A stretch of DNA of 64,000 nucleotides from Haloimpatiens massiliensis (GTDB taxonomy: Bacteria; Bacillota; Clostridia; Clostridiales; Clostridiaceae), in assembly GCF_900184255.1 (NCBI RefSeq), contig NZ_LT854634.1, positions 1 to 64,000 of the forward strand. Reading direction: 5' to 3'. Of the stretch, positions 51,428-60,269 are shown in pieces. A program made the translations under genes and the position numbers. The notes beneath the pieces are model-generated. The model was not told the origin of the DNA. It worked only from the letters and a program-made list of their open reading frames with translations, and ran no database searches. Position 1 is the stretch's first letter. Each line of letters begins with the position of its first letter.

Positions 51428-52864
51428 ATGAACACAAAAAAGCAGCTTTCATTTTTCGAAGCTATATCACCCATTCTTGTGATGCTTCTTTTGCTAGGAT
51501 TCGGTTACGGTTATCTTCACTTAAAGGCAGAACCACTCCTAATACTAGCTACCGTCTATGGTGCATTCATAGCTAAAAAAGCTGGAGTTACTTGGGATGA
51601 AATGCTAGAAGGCATGGTAGATAAAATTGCTAAATCTATGCCTGCTACCCTAATTCTAATTACCGTAGGTATATTAATAGGTACTTGGATGTTTTCTGGT
51701 ACCATACCTATGATGATCTATTATGGTATAAAAATCATAAGTCCTAAATATATAATAGTTACTGCATTCATAGTAACCGCTATAATATCCGTATTTACCG
51801 GAACTTCTTGGGGCTCTGTAGGAACCATAGGTGTTGCTGTAATAGGTATCGCAACTGCTTTGGGCGTTCCATTACCTGTTACTGCCGGTGCTATAGTTGC
51901 AGGCGCCTATTTTGGTGATAAGCTTTCTCCTTTATCCGATACCACAAACTTAGCACCAATAGCTGCAGGCAGTGAACTTTATGACCATATAAAGCATATG
52001 CTTTACACTACTGTACCTGCTTTTGTAATTTCCTTAATAATTTATACCATATTGGGGCTAAACTCTTCTACTGGAAATTACGTAAGTCCAGAAAAAGTAA
52101 ACTTAATGTTAAGTACTTTAGGCAGCATGTTTAATTGGAATATTTTATTATTAGTACCAGTCATAATAATTTTATATGGCTCTATAGCTCAAAAGCCAAC
52201 TATACCTATAATGATAACATCTTCTTTAATTGCATCCCTTCTTGGTATATTTTATCAAGGATTTTCTCTTAAAGATTCTTTTGTATCAATAGTTAATGGT
52301 TTTGATGTATCAATGGTAGCTAAGGCTGGCTTCGATTCAAAAAATGTAATTCCAGAAATAATTAAACTTTTAAACCGCGGTGGTATGAATTCAATGATGG
52401 GCACAGTATTAATAGCTTTTTGTTCCTTTGCCTTTGCAGGAACTATAAGCAAAGCTGGCTGCCTAGATATTATACTAAACAAAATACTGAAATCTGTAAA
52501 AACCACTGGCGGATTGATTACATCTACAGTATTATCTTGTATAATAATGGCTATCGTTACTGGTAGTTCTTATTTATCAATTTTAATTCCTGGGGAATTA
52601 TTCAGAGATGCTTATAAACAAAGAGGACTAGCAGCCAAAAATCTCTCAAGGACCTTAGAAGATTCAGGAACAGTAATAGTTCCTTTAGTCCCTTGGTCCA
52701 TGGCAGGCGTTTATATGTCTAGCACATTGGGAGTAGAGGTAATTAAATATGCACCTTGGGCATTCCTGTGCTATTTAGGATTTGTTTTTGCTCTATTATA
52801 TGGTTTTACTGGTTTCGGTATTGCTAAAATAAAGGATAGTGAAAACACTTCTGTAAATGCTTAA
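51428..52864 (+). CDS. NhaC-family Na+/H+ antiporter-like transporter
   Basis: A 478-residue membrane protein with about 11-12 helices. The family motif GTSWGSVGTIGVAVIGIATA (about residues 122-141) and YFGDKLSPLSDTTNLAPIAAG are typical of NhaC. Members swap Na+ for H+, malate/lactate or other solutes. Here it shares a sigma54-controlled operon with an isoaspartyl dipeptidase, so exchange of a dipeptide- or aspartate-related solute is possible. The ATG at 51428 follows AAGGGGG. Confidence 0.88.
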   Translation: MNTKKQLSFFEAISPILVMLLLLGFGYGYLHLKAEPLLILATVYGAFIAKKAGVTWDEMLEGMVDKIAKSMPATLILITVGILIGTWMFSGTIPMMIYYGIKIISPKYIIVTAFIVTAIISVFTGTSWGSVGTIGVAVIGIATALGVPLPVTAGAIVAGAYFGDKLSPLSDTTNLAPIAAGSELYDHIKHMLYTTVPAFVISLIIYTILGLNSSTGNYVSPEKVNLMLSTLGSMFNWNILLLVPVIIILYGSIAQKPTIPIMITSSLIASLLGIFYQGFSLKDSFVSIVNGFDVSMVAKAGFDSKNVIPEIIKLLNRGGMNSMMGTVLIAFCSFAFAGTISKAGCLDIILNKILKSVKTTGGLITSTVLSCIIMAIVTGSSYLSILIPGELFRDAYKQRGLAAKNLSRTLEDSGTVIVPLVPWSMAGVYMSSTLGVEVIKYAPWAFLCYLGFVFALLYGFTGFGIAKIKDSENTSVNA

Positions 52865-52895
52865 ACAAAATTAACATCTTAGGAAGGTGAGACTA

Positions 52896-54065
52896 TTGAT
52901 TTCGATAATCAAAAATGTAAAAGTATATTCTCCTGAATACATTGGAGTAAATGATATTTTAATATGTAACGGCGTAATAGAAAAGATTGCTCCTAACATA
53001 TCTATAACTTCTAATTCTGTGGATTTACAAGTTATAGATGGAAGAAATAAAATAGCAGTACCTGGATTTATAGATCAACATGTTCATATTATTGGTGGCG
53101 GTGGTGAAGGTGGTTTTCATAGTAGGACTCCAGAAGTAGTTCTTTCAAAAATAATAGAAGCTGGAACTACTACAGTAGTTGGATTATTAGGTACAGACGG
53201 AACTACTCGTCACATAGAGTCCCTTTATGCTAAATCAAAAGCTCTAGAGTTCGAAGGAATAACATCATATATATGCACTGGTTCCTATGAAATAAATGGA
53301 CCAACCATAACAAATAGCATAAAAAAAGATATTATGTTTATAGACAATGTTATAGGTCTTAAAATAGCTTTCTCAGATCATAGGTCCTCGCATATAACTA
53401 AAGAAGAATTAATAAGATTAGTGTCCGAAGTGCGGGTTTCAGGTATGCTTGCACAAAAAGCTGGAATAGTAGTTATGCATATGGGAGATGATACGAAAAC
53501 CTTAAAGATGGTAATGGACATATTAAAAGACACAGATATACCTATAAATCATTTCTGTCCAACCCACGTAAACAGGAATGGATATCTATTTAATGATGCT
53601 ATGGAATTTGCGAAATTAGGAGGTCTTATAGATATAACTGCTGGAACAGAAGATAATGAGCTTAAGGGTTCTTTAAAAGCTTCAAATGCAATTCTTAAAT
53701 GCATTTTAAATGACGTACCTTTAGAAAATGTAACCATAAGTACTGACGGCAATGGCAGTACTTCCGAATATGATCCAACAGGTAAAATATTAAAATTTGG
53801 AATGTCTTCTCTAGACACTATGTACAAAGAATTCAAAGATTTAATTTTAAAAGAAGATTTTGATGTAAGTATAGCTTTAAAATTCTTTACAACTAATGTA
53901 GCTAAAAAATTAAAGCTTTATCCAAAAAAGGGTTCTATTATGGAAAAAAGTGATGCAGACATACTTCTTTTAGACCATGACTTAAACATAAATACAGTCA
54001 TTGCAAAAGGAAATTTAATGATGAAAAATAGAGAATTATTAGTTAAGGGAACCTACGAATTTTAG
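52896..54065 (+). CDS. iadA: Isoaspartyl dipeptidase
   Basis: A 389-residue amidohydrolase. The metal ligands are HVH in GFIDQHVHIIGGGGEGG (about 60-70), the carboxylated Lys candidate in GLKIAFSDHRS (near 155), His residues in VMHMGD and FCPTHVNRNG, and the catalytic Asp in ISTDGNGS (near 285). The GGGGEGG and DGNGS motifs are typical of IadA, which splits isoaspartyl dipeptides from damaged proteins. The TTG at 52896 is placed correctly after AGGAAGG; the upstream GTG is inside that site. It lies 31 bases after the transporter, so they form one operon. Confidence 0.92.
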   Translation: MISIIKNVKVYSPEYIGVNDILICNGVIEKIAPNISITSNSVDLQVIDGRNKIAVPGFIDQHVHIIGGGGEGGFHSRTPEVVLSKIIEAGTTTVVGLLGTDGTTRHIESLYAKSKALEFEGITSYICTGSYEINGPTITNSIKKDIMFIDNVIGLKIAFSDHRSSHITKEELIRLVSEVRVSGMLAQKAGIVVMHMGDDTKTLKMVMDILKDTDIPINHFCPTHVNRNGYLFNDAMEFAKLGGLIDITAGTEDNELKGSLKASNAILKCILNDVPLENVTISTDGNGSTSEYDPTGKILKFGMSSLDTMYKEFKDLILKEDFDVSIALKFFTTNVAKKLKLYPKKGSIMEKSDADILLLDHDLNINTVIAKGNLMMKNRELLVKGTYEF

Positions 54066-54083
54066 TCTATGAATAATAAAAAC

Positions 54084-54127
54084 ACAGTAGTTTTAATTTA
54101 GATCTTGATAAAAATTAAAACTACTGT
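54084..54127. terminator. Bidirectional terminator
   Basis: ACAGTAGTTTTAATTT pairs with AAAATTAAAACTACTGT, followed by ATTTTTAC. It separates the converging iadA and HutD/Ves genes. Confidence 0.85.
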
Positions 54128-54138
54128 ATTTTTACTAC

Positions 54139-54786
54139 TTATATTTGGTAAACTATAGCAGCAGCTACAACCGCCTCTTCTTCACCATTATTATGGACAT
54201 CTATATAAAGTTGTGGACTTTGCTCACGTTCCTCCACATCTAAGTTACAATTTATAATGATTATATCTCCTTCATTCAGTTTAACTTCATCATGAAAAGT
54301 TCTAATTAAAATTTGTCCTTTTACACAATATAATGCATAACTTACTTTAGAAAAACTATTATTTTTAATCTCCTGTCTATGCATATAAATCTCTCTAGAC
54401 ATATCCTTTTCAATATTAATGCTACTAATTTCCCCACTGCAGTCTTCTTTTAACATAAGATTGAAATCCCTTACCTTACCAAAACTTTTAGTTTCCCATT
54501 GACCACTAAAATTATAAGGTTCAAAAGGCTTTAGTTCCATTTCTCCATGACCTTTATGCTGAAGTTTAATATCACCCTCTAAGGTCATTATCCATCTATT
54601 TACCCCTGATAAATATGTAAAGTTTGATTCTTCCTGCTCTACTGTAGCAGAACTTAATCTCCATTTAAAATTTCTATCAGCATAGGAAGCATCTTTTGGA
54701 TATATAAAAAGTTCTGTAGTAGTACCTCCTGACCAAGTAGAAGTCTTTTGATTCTTCTTCTTTATCAATTGCAGCTTATAATCCAT
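54139..54786 (-). CDS. HutD/Ves family cupin protein
   Basis: A 215-residue double-cupin protein of the HutD/Ves family. The conserved N-terminal block WSGGTTTELFIYPKDASYADR and then FKWRLSSATVEQEESNFTYL (about residues 19-60) is diagnostic, followed by NRWIMTLEGDIKL. In some bacteria HutD is linked to histidine use and Ves to cold response; the exact function is not known. No histidine genes lie nearby. GGTGG precedes the ATG. Confidence 0.85.
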   Translation of the reverse strand: MDYKLQLIKKKNQKTSTWSGGTTTELFIYPKDASYADRNFKWRLSSATVEQEESNFTYLSGVNRWIMTLEGDIKLQHKGHGEMELKPFEPYNFSGQWETKSFGKVRDFNLMLKEDCSGEISSINIEKDMSREIYMHRQEIKNNSFSKVSYALYCVKGQILIRTFHDEVKLNEGDIIIINCNLDVEEREQSPQLYIDVHNNGEEEAVVAAAIVYQI

Positions 54787-55061
54787 AAATCCACCGTTAC
54801 TTATTTAAGGTAGCATTTTAATAAATATACTGTAACGGCCTTTCCCCCCTTCGATTTTTATTATATTAAATATGAATTTATATATGCAGTTCGCAATTTT
54901 TACTATATACTTTTATATTGCTACTGCAACTATATATTTAATTTTACCATTTCATAGCTATATATGTAATAATTATTTTATAAAAATGCACAAAATATAA
55001 CTACATTATTATAAAATATGATATTATAAAAAATATATACAAGAATTGGAGGAGATAATAT

Positions 55062-55763
55062 ATGAGTACACACATTGGTGCAAAAGAAGGACAAATAGCT
55101 GAAACCATACTACTACCAGGTGACCCACTAAGAGCTAAATATATTGCAGATAATTATTTGGAAGATGTTATTTGCTACAATGAAGTTCGTGGAATGTATG
55201 GATATACTGGTACATACAAAGGCAAAAAAATATCTGTACAAGGAACAGGTATGGGGGTTCCTTCCATATCCATATATGCAAATGAACTTATACAGAGATA
55301 CGGAGTTAAAAGATTAATAAGAGTGGGTACTTGCGGTGCAATACAAGAAAATATTAAAGTTAGAGATGTTATACTTGCTATGACTTCCTGTACAACTTCA
55401 GGCATAAATAGAAGACGCTTTAACGGGATGGATTTCGCACCTGCTGCTAGTTTTAAACTTCTTAAAAAAGCTTATGATATAGCTGAAGAAAAAGCTATAC
55501 CTGTTACAGTAGGAAACATATTAACTAGCGATTTATTCTACGATGATATTCCAAACTCTTTTAAAATGTGGGCTGACTACGGAGTATTAGCTATAGAAAT
55601 GGAAAGTGCAGCACTTTACACTCTTGGAGCTAAATACGGAGTAGACACTCTTTCTATATTAACTGTAAGCGATAACATAGTTACTGGTGAAGAGACTAAT
55701 TCAGAAGAACGTGAAAAGACCTTCACAAAAATGATGGAAATAGCTTTAGATTTAGCTGAGTAA
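55062..55763 (+). CDS. deoD: Purine-nucleoside phosphorylase (DeoD type)
   Basis: A 233-residue hexameric-type enzyme that splits purine nucleosides with phosphate. It starts STHIGAKEGQIAETILLPGDP, contains the phosphate-binding GTGMGVPS and RVGTCGA, and has the base/ribose site EMESAALYTL and SDNIVTGEETNSEER (Asp204-type residue). The length is normal. It stands alone with a GGAGGAG site and its own terminator. Confidence 0.95.
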   Translation: MSTHIGAKEGQIAETILLPGDPLRAKYIADNYLEDVICYNEVRGMYGYTGTYKGKKISVQGTGMGVPSISIYANELIQRYGVKRLIRVGTCGAIQENIKVRDVILAMTSCTTSGINRRRFNGMDFAPAASFKLLKKAYDIAEEKAIPVTVGNILTSDLFYDDIPNSFKMWADYGVLAIEMESAALYTLGAKYGVDTLSILTVSDNIVTGEETNSEEREKTFTKMMEIALDLAE

Positions 55764-55772
55764 TCATAAAAT

Positions 55773-55809
55773 AAGGCTCTGAAAAGTATTTATTGCTTTT
55801 CAGGGCCTT
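55773..55809 (+). terminator. Terminator of deoD
   Basis: AAGGCTCTGAAAAG and CTTTTCAGGGCCTT form a long stem starting 10 bases after the stop. Confidence 0.8.
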
Positions 55810-55843
55810 CATATATGTTGTATCTTATGTTTGCCTACTGTAA

Positions 55844-55941
55844 GGGGCTGTCGCACTAAGAATAAATACTACGATATATTGTACTAGATTTAAATTTTTA
55901 GTACAGTATATTGTATGTAAATTTTTTAATGCAACAGCCCC
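55844..55941. repeat. 98-bp terminal-inverted-repeat hairpin (MITE-like)
   Basis: It starts GGGGCTGTCGCACTAAG and ends TAATGCAACAGCCCC, with inner inverted ATATTGTACT/AGTACAGTATAT sequences. It has no ORF. The ends look like those of DDE insertion sequences of the GGGGCTGT type, so this may be a small derivative; it could also serve as a terminator. Confidence 0.5.
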
Positions 55942-55987
55942 GAAGAACGTTTAGAATACGCCCCTAAATAATTATTTTTTTAAATTT

Positions 55988-57412
55988 CTAAGCTTGTACA
56001 TTAGCTTCCTTGGATTTTTTATTTGCTACTACTAAGAATATGGCTAATGATGCCACTGCTACAGCAATTCCTATTGGATAAGCAATGCTTGTAGCCATTT
56101 TAAATCCTTCTGGTGCAACTAATATATAAGTTATAGACACTGCTGTCATAAATGTTGCAGGTACTGTTGCTATCCAGTGGAATTTATTTTTCATTGCAAG
56201 ATACATTGCTGCAGTCCAAAGTACAATCATAGCTAATGTTTGATTAGACCATGCAAAATATCTCCATACTACATCAAAGTTTATTTTTGTCAATACAAAT
56301 CCTATAATAAATAATGGTAAACTTATAGCTAATCTATTTTTTATTGGTCCTTGTTTATATCCAATTACATCCGCTATTGTCAATCTAGCACTTCTAAAAG
56401 CTGTGTCTCCAGAAGTAACTGGACAAGCAACAACTCCTAGTATTGCAAGAACTCCACCTACTTTTCCAAGTAAAGTATTAGATATTACATTAACTACATA
56501 AGGTGCTCCACCATTTTCCGCCATAACTTTCCCTAATTGAGCTGTACCACCGAAGAAAGCCATAGCTGCTGCAGCCCATATTAATGCTACAATTCCTTCT
56601 GCTATCATAGCACCATAAAATATCTGTCTTCCTTGCTTTTCACTAGTTATACATCTAGCCATAAGTGGTGATTGAGTTGAGTGGAATCCTGAAATAGCCC
56701 CACAAGCTATAGTTATAAACATTAACGGCCAAATAGGAAGTCCCTTGGGATGCATATTAGTAAGAGCAATTTCTGGGATATGATATCCCTTAAGTATTAT
56801 TCCTGCACTAACTCCAATAGCCATTATTAAAAGTACTATACCAAATATAGGATATATTTTTCCTATAACCTTATCTACAGGTACTAGTGTAGCAATTATA
56901 TAATATGCAAAAATAACATATACCCAGAAAGTTTTATCAAGCGTCTTTGGTGTTAATCCTGCAAGTAGTCCTGCAGGTCCCATTATAAATACTACACCTA
57001 CAAGTACAAGTACTACTACTGAAAATACTCTCATAAAGTTCTTAAAGCCACTTCCTAAATATTGTCCTACTACTTCTGGTATACTTGCACCATCATGTCT
57101 TACTGATAACATTCCAGAAAAATAATCGTGAACTCCACCTGCAAAAATTGATCCAAGCACAATCCATAAAAATGCTGCTGGTCCCCATAATGCACCGGCA
57201 ATAGCACCAAATATAGGACCAAGTCCTGCTATATTAAGAAATTGTATAAGAAATATCTTCCATGAAGGCATTGGAACAAAGTCCACACCATCTTCTAGCC
57301 TTACAGCTGGAGTTTGTATATTTTCATCAGCTCCAAAGGCCTTTTCAACTACTTTACTGTAAATAAAATATCCTACTACTAAAGCTATAATAGATAAGAA
57401 GAATGAAACCAT
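55988..57412 (-). CDS. cstA: CstA-family transporter (carbon starvation protein, probable pyruvate/peptide uptake)
   Basis: A 474-residue membrane protein with about 12-13 helices. The family core is visible: FGADENIQTPAVRLEDGVDF (N-terminal loop), GSIFAGGVHDYFSGMLSVRH followed by DGASIPEVVGQYLG (about 88-122), and FHSTQSPLMARC near 245. Members such as CstA and BtsT take up pyruvate or peptides. It is shorter than the roughly 700-residue enterobacterial type, as usual in Firmicutes. A LytS/LytR-type system lies directly upstream on the same strand. Confidence 0.92.
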   Translation of the reverse strand: MVSFFLSIIALVVGYFIYSKVVEKAFGADENIQTPAVRLEDGVDFVPMPSWKIFLIQFLNIAGLGPIFGAIAGALWGPAAFLWIVLGSIFAGGVHDYFSGMLSVRHDGASIPEVVGQYLGSGFKNFMRVFSVVVLVLVGVVFIMGPAGLLAGLTPKTLDKTFWVYVIFAYYIIATLVPVDKVIGKIYPIFGIVLLIMAIGVSAGIILKGYHIPEIALTNMHPKGLPIWPLMFITIACGAISGFHSTQSPLMARCITSEKQGRQIFYGAMIAEGIVALIWAAAAMAFFGGTAQLGKVMAENGGAPYVVNVISNTLLGKVGGVLAILGVVACPVTSGDTAFRSARLTIADVIGYKQGPIKNRLAISLPLFIIGFVLTKINFDVVWRYFAWSNQTLAMIVLWTAAMYLAMKNKFHWIATVPATFMTAVSITYILVAPEGFKMATSIAYPIGIAVAVASLAIFLVVANKKSKEANVQA

Positions 57413-57548
57413 AATTAGTCCTCCTTTTTTAATATTTAAAAACTATTTAAATAATTTTTTAATATCGTTTACAACTTTAGTATACAAAATTATCAGAATT
57501 TGTTTAAACTTTTCGCATGAAATGTAAAAAAAAGCACATAAAGTGCAT

Positions 57549-58259
57549 TTATATGCCCATGATGTGCTTAAAACTATTTATGTTATTTCTACTAACTGGT
57601 ATTTCCTTATTTGACCCTTCTAATTTAAGCATGTATGTATTATTAAACCAAGGATTTATTTCCACCACTTTATCAATATTTATAAGAAAAGATCTATGTG
57701 TTCTGAAAAATATATTTTCTGGTAGCTTTTCCGCCACATGTGAAATACTTTGGTTCATAATATACTCATTATCCATAGTATAAACAATGGTTTCTCTTTC
57801 TCTAGCTTCACAATAGCAAATATCTTTAACATTTATAACAACCATTTTATTTTCTTTCCAAAGAGTTATCCTGTTATTTACGTATGGCAACCCTTGATTT
57901 AAGGAATTCTTCTCTAAACGTCTTAAGGTATTTATTATCCTTTCCTTAGAATATGGCTTTAATATATAATCAAAAGCTTGTATTTCAAAAGCTTCTACTG
58001 CATGCTGTTCATACGCTGTTATGAATACTATATAAACTTTCTTATCAAAACGTCTTAGTAACCTTCCTATTTCAATTCCAGAAATTTTAGGCATGTTTAT
58101 ATCTAAAAATATAATATCTGGTATGTTTTTTTCTATAAACATTAATGCTTCTGGTCCATTATCAAATTCCCCTAATATGTTTATTTTACTATAATTATTT
58201 ATAAAATACTTTAACTCCTCACGTGCTGGATATTCATCGTCAACTATTACACAGTTCAA
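57549..58259 (-). CDS. LytTR-family response regulator
   Basis: A 236-residue two-domain regulator: receiver domain with acidic pocket VDDE and phospho-acceptor Asp in IIFLDINMP (about residue 51-53), then a LytTR DNA-binding domain (about 135-236) with FFRTHRSFLINIDKVVEI. The TTG at 58259 follows AAGAGG with proper spacing; the frame's first GTG is inside the kinase stop region. It overlaps the kinase end and probably acts on the cstA promoter. Confidence 0.9.
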   Translation of the reverse strand: MNCVIVDDEYPAREELKYFINNYSKINILGEFDNGPEALMFIEKNIPDIIFLDINMPKISGIEIGRLLRRFDKKVYIVFITAYEQHAVEAFEIQAFDYILKPYSKERIINTLRRLEKNSLNQGLPYVNNRITLWKENKMVVINVKDICYCEARERETIVYTMDNEYIMNQSISHVAEKLPENIFFRTHRSFLINIDKVVEINPWFNNTYMLKLEGSNKEIPVSRNNINSFKHIMGI

Positions 58260-58264
58260 TATAA

Positions 58265-59944
58265 TCACCTCTTATATCTAACTACAAAACTAGTACTAGT
58301 TCCTTTAGTTTTCCTCTCTATTTTAAGCCCTTGCCCATAAAGTATTTTCAATCTGTTATTAACATTACATATACCTATTTTATTTTCACTGCACTTTCCC
58401 CTATAAACTCTATTAATTATTTCTTGTGGAATTCCTATTCCATCATCCTCTATGCAGATTTCAGCTTCTGCATTTCCTGTTTTTTTAATATGAATTTTAA
58501 CATTTCCTCTCTCTCCTGTAGGTAGTATTCCGTGCTTTATTGAGTTCTCTACTATAGGCTGTATTATCAAACTAGGAATTTTAATATTTATATTCTCATC
58601 CACATTATAAACAACATTTAATTTATCTCCAAATCTAGCTTTTTCTATTTCTACATATGCCTTTACTTGCTCTAATTCCTTATATATATCAACTAGCTCA
58701 TCTCCTACTTCTAAATTATACCTTAAATAAGTTGAAAGACTTATAATAAGTTCTCTTGCTCTATCCGGATTAATTCTAACAAAAGATGATATGGTATTTA
58801 ATGCATTAAATAAAAAGTGAGGATTAATTTGAGCTTGTAACGCCTTTATTTCTGCCTTATTGGCCATTTCCTTAAGCTTTCCAACTTTACTAATTTCTAT
58901 CTGAGTAGAAATTATTTGAGATAACCCTTCAGCTAAATTTATATTCCTATAAGATACGCTATTTTCCTTGGCATAATATATTTTTAAAGTTCCTATTATT
59001 TTTTCTCCTTCTTTTAAAGGAACTATAACTGCAGATTTTAATGGACAATTATTTTTCTGACAATTTATTTCACTAGCTTTATTTAAAACCATCATTCTAC
59101 CCTCATCAAGTACATTTTTAGTGGTTTCTGTAAGTACACAAGAACCTTTAACATGATGATCTGAGCCCATTCCTATATGTGATAAAATACATTTCATATC
59201 AGTTATAGCCACTGCATCTGCACCGGTAGAGTTCTTAATTATCTCACATATTTTATCATAGGATTTTTCTCCTGTATCCCTAAAGTATGGAAGAGTTTTA
59301 CTTGCTATTTCTAAAGCCAATTTTGATTGGCTGGCTGCTATTTTTTCTTTTTCATTGTATATATTTTGTGTTAGAAGTATTACCATAGCAACGCCCGCTG
59401 CATTAGCAAAAAGCATAGGTATGTATATACTTTTAACTATAGAAAATGCTTTTTCAAAAGGCCTTGACATAACTAAAATCAGCATCATTTCCAGACTTTC
59501 CATAGTTATTGCGCTCAAAAATCCATAAATCCACTTTCTTTCAACCTTTTCATCATTGCATCTATTATATATTCTTCCTGCTACTATTCCAGATATTACT
59601 GTAGCTATAGAACAAGGGACTGCTGTTATACCCACTGGATATATAATAAGCCTATGAAATGCAGCAATTAGTCCTCCTACTATTCCTACCACAGGTCCAC
59701 ACATAATTCCACCGGTCATAACTCCTATAATCCTAGTGTTAGCTATAGCTCCATTTATCTCCTTACCTACATAGGTTCCTAAAATTCCAAATCCTCCAAA
59801 AATTAAAGATAAAATTAGTATATCTGTTTTTGTAAAAGTATCCTTCTGCATTATTTTTTTAAAACTATTTAGTTTCGAAACTATAAATGCAATTACTATT
59901 ATATATCCTAAATTATTCAATAAGTTTTTAAGTAATTCTATCAT
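58265..59944 (-). CDS. LytS/BtsS-like sensor histidine kinase
   Basis: A 559-residue membrane kinase. Six helices of the 5TM-LYT type occupy about residues 1-190 (with GTYVGKEINGAIANTRIIGV followed by MTGGIMCGPVVGIVGGLIA), then a GAF domain (about 210-350), then the kinase core with phospho-His in ALQAQINPHFLFNALNTIS (near 370), N-box NSIKHGILPTGE and G-box EDDGIGIP. The related BtsS senses pyruvate and LytS senses membrane potential or pyruvate. It is coupled to the LytTR regulator and followed by cstA, so a pyruvate circuit is likely. The ATG at 59944 fits the AGGGA site. Confidence 0.92.
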   Translation of the reverse strand: MIELLKNLLNNLGYIIVIAFIVSKLNSFKKIMQKDTFTKTDILILSLIFGGFGILGTYVGKEINGAIANTRIIGVMTGGIMCGPVVGIVGGLIAAFHRLIIYPVGITAVPCSIATVISGIVAGRIYNRCNDEKVERKWIYGFLSAITMESLEMMLILVMSRPFEKAFSIVKSIYIPMLFANAAGVAMVILLTQNIYNEKEKIAASQSKLALEIASKTLPYFRDTGEKSYDKICEIIKNSTGADAVAITDMKCILSHIGMGSDHHVKGSCVLTETTKNVLDEGRMMVLNKASEINCQKNNCPLKSAVIVPLKEGEKIIGTLKIYYAKENSVSYRNINLAEGLSQIISTQIEISKVGKLKEMANKAEIKALQAQINPHFLFNALNTISSFVRINPDRARELIISLSTYLRYNLEVGDELVDIYKELEQVKAYVEIEKARFGDKLNVVYNVDENINIKIPSLIIQPIVENSIKHGILPTGERGNVKIHIKKTGNAEAEICIEDDGIGIPQEIINRVYRGKCSENKIGICNVNNRLKILYGQGLKIERKTKGTSTSFVVRYKR

Positions 59945-60082
59945 TTTTATCATTCCCTACATGAATTTTCTTACATTTTTTATTATAGTTTAGTAATACT
60001 AGTCTTAAAGGTATTATTAATAAAATATAACCTTATGCATATGCTTTTAAAATAAAAATGTAAAACTTCTAAAAAATCATAT

Positions 60083-60199
60083 GATTAAACCACAAAAGTA
60101 CAATGTGGTGGAGTTATGAAATTCCTCCATGACTTGCATAAGAGCTCGAAACAATAAATTTAATTTAAGAAATTCTAATCTTTTAACCATATAAAATTA
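60083..60199 (-). repeat. Family B foldback element, half copy 4
   Basis: This 117-bp stretch matches the reverse complement of the right arm of the full copies (starting GATTAAACCACAAAAGTACA) and stops at the point where the GC-rich core would begin. The left arm is missing. Confidence 0.75.
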
Positions 60200-60243
60200 A
60201 GGAATTTATCTCTAAAATATTTTCATATTCTGATAAATTCCTT
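60199..60243 (-). terminator. Terminator of cysS
   Basis: AAGGAATTTATC and GATAAATTCCTT pair across an A/T-rich loop, about 27 bases after the cysS stop. It touches the family B half copy, so part of its sequence may have come with the truncation. Confidence 0.65.
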
Positions 60244-60269
60244 ATTCTTGAAATGTTTTTATCTTGACA

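Noticed and set aside
57530..57546. Terminator after the LytTR regulator
   Set aside because: The stem GCAC/GTGC is only four bases and overlaps the stop region; a T run follows, but support is too weak to list.
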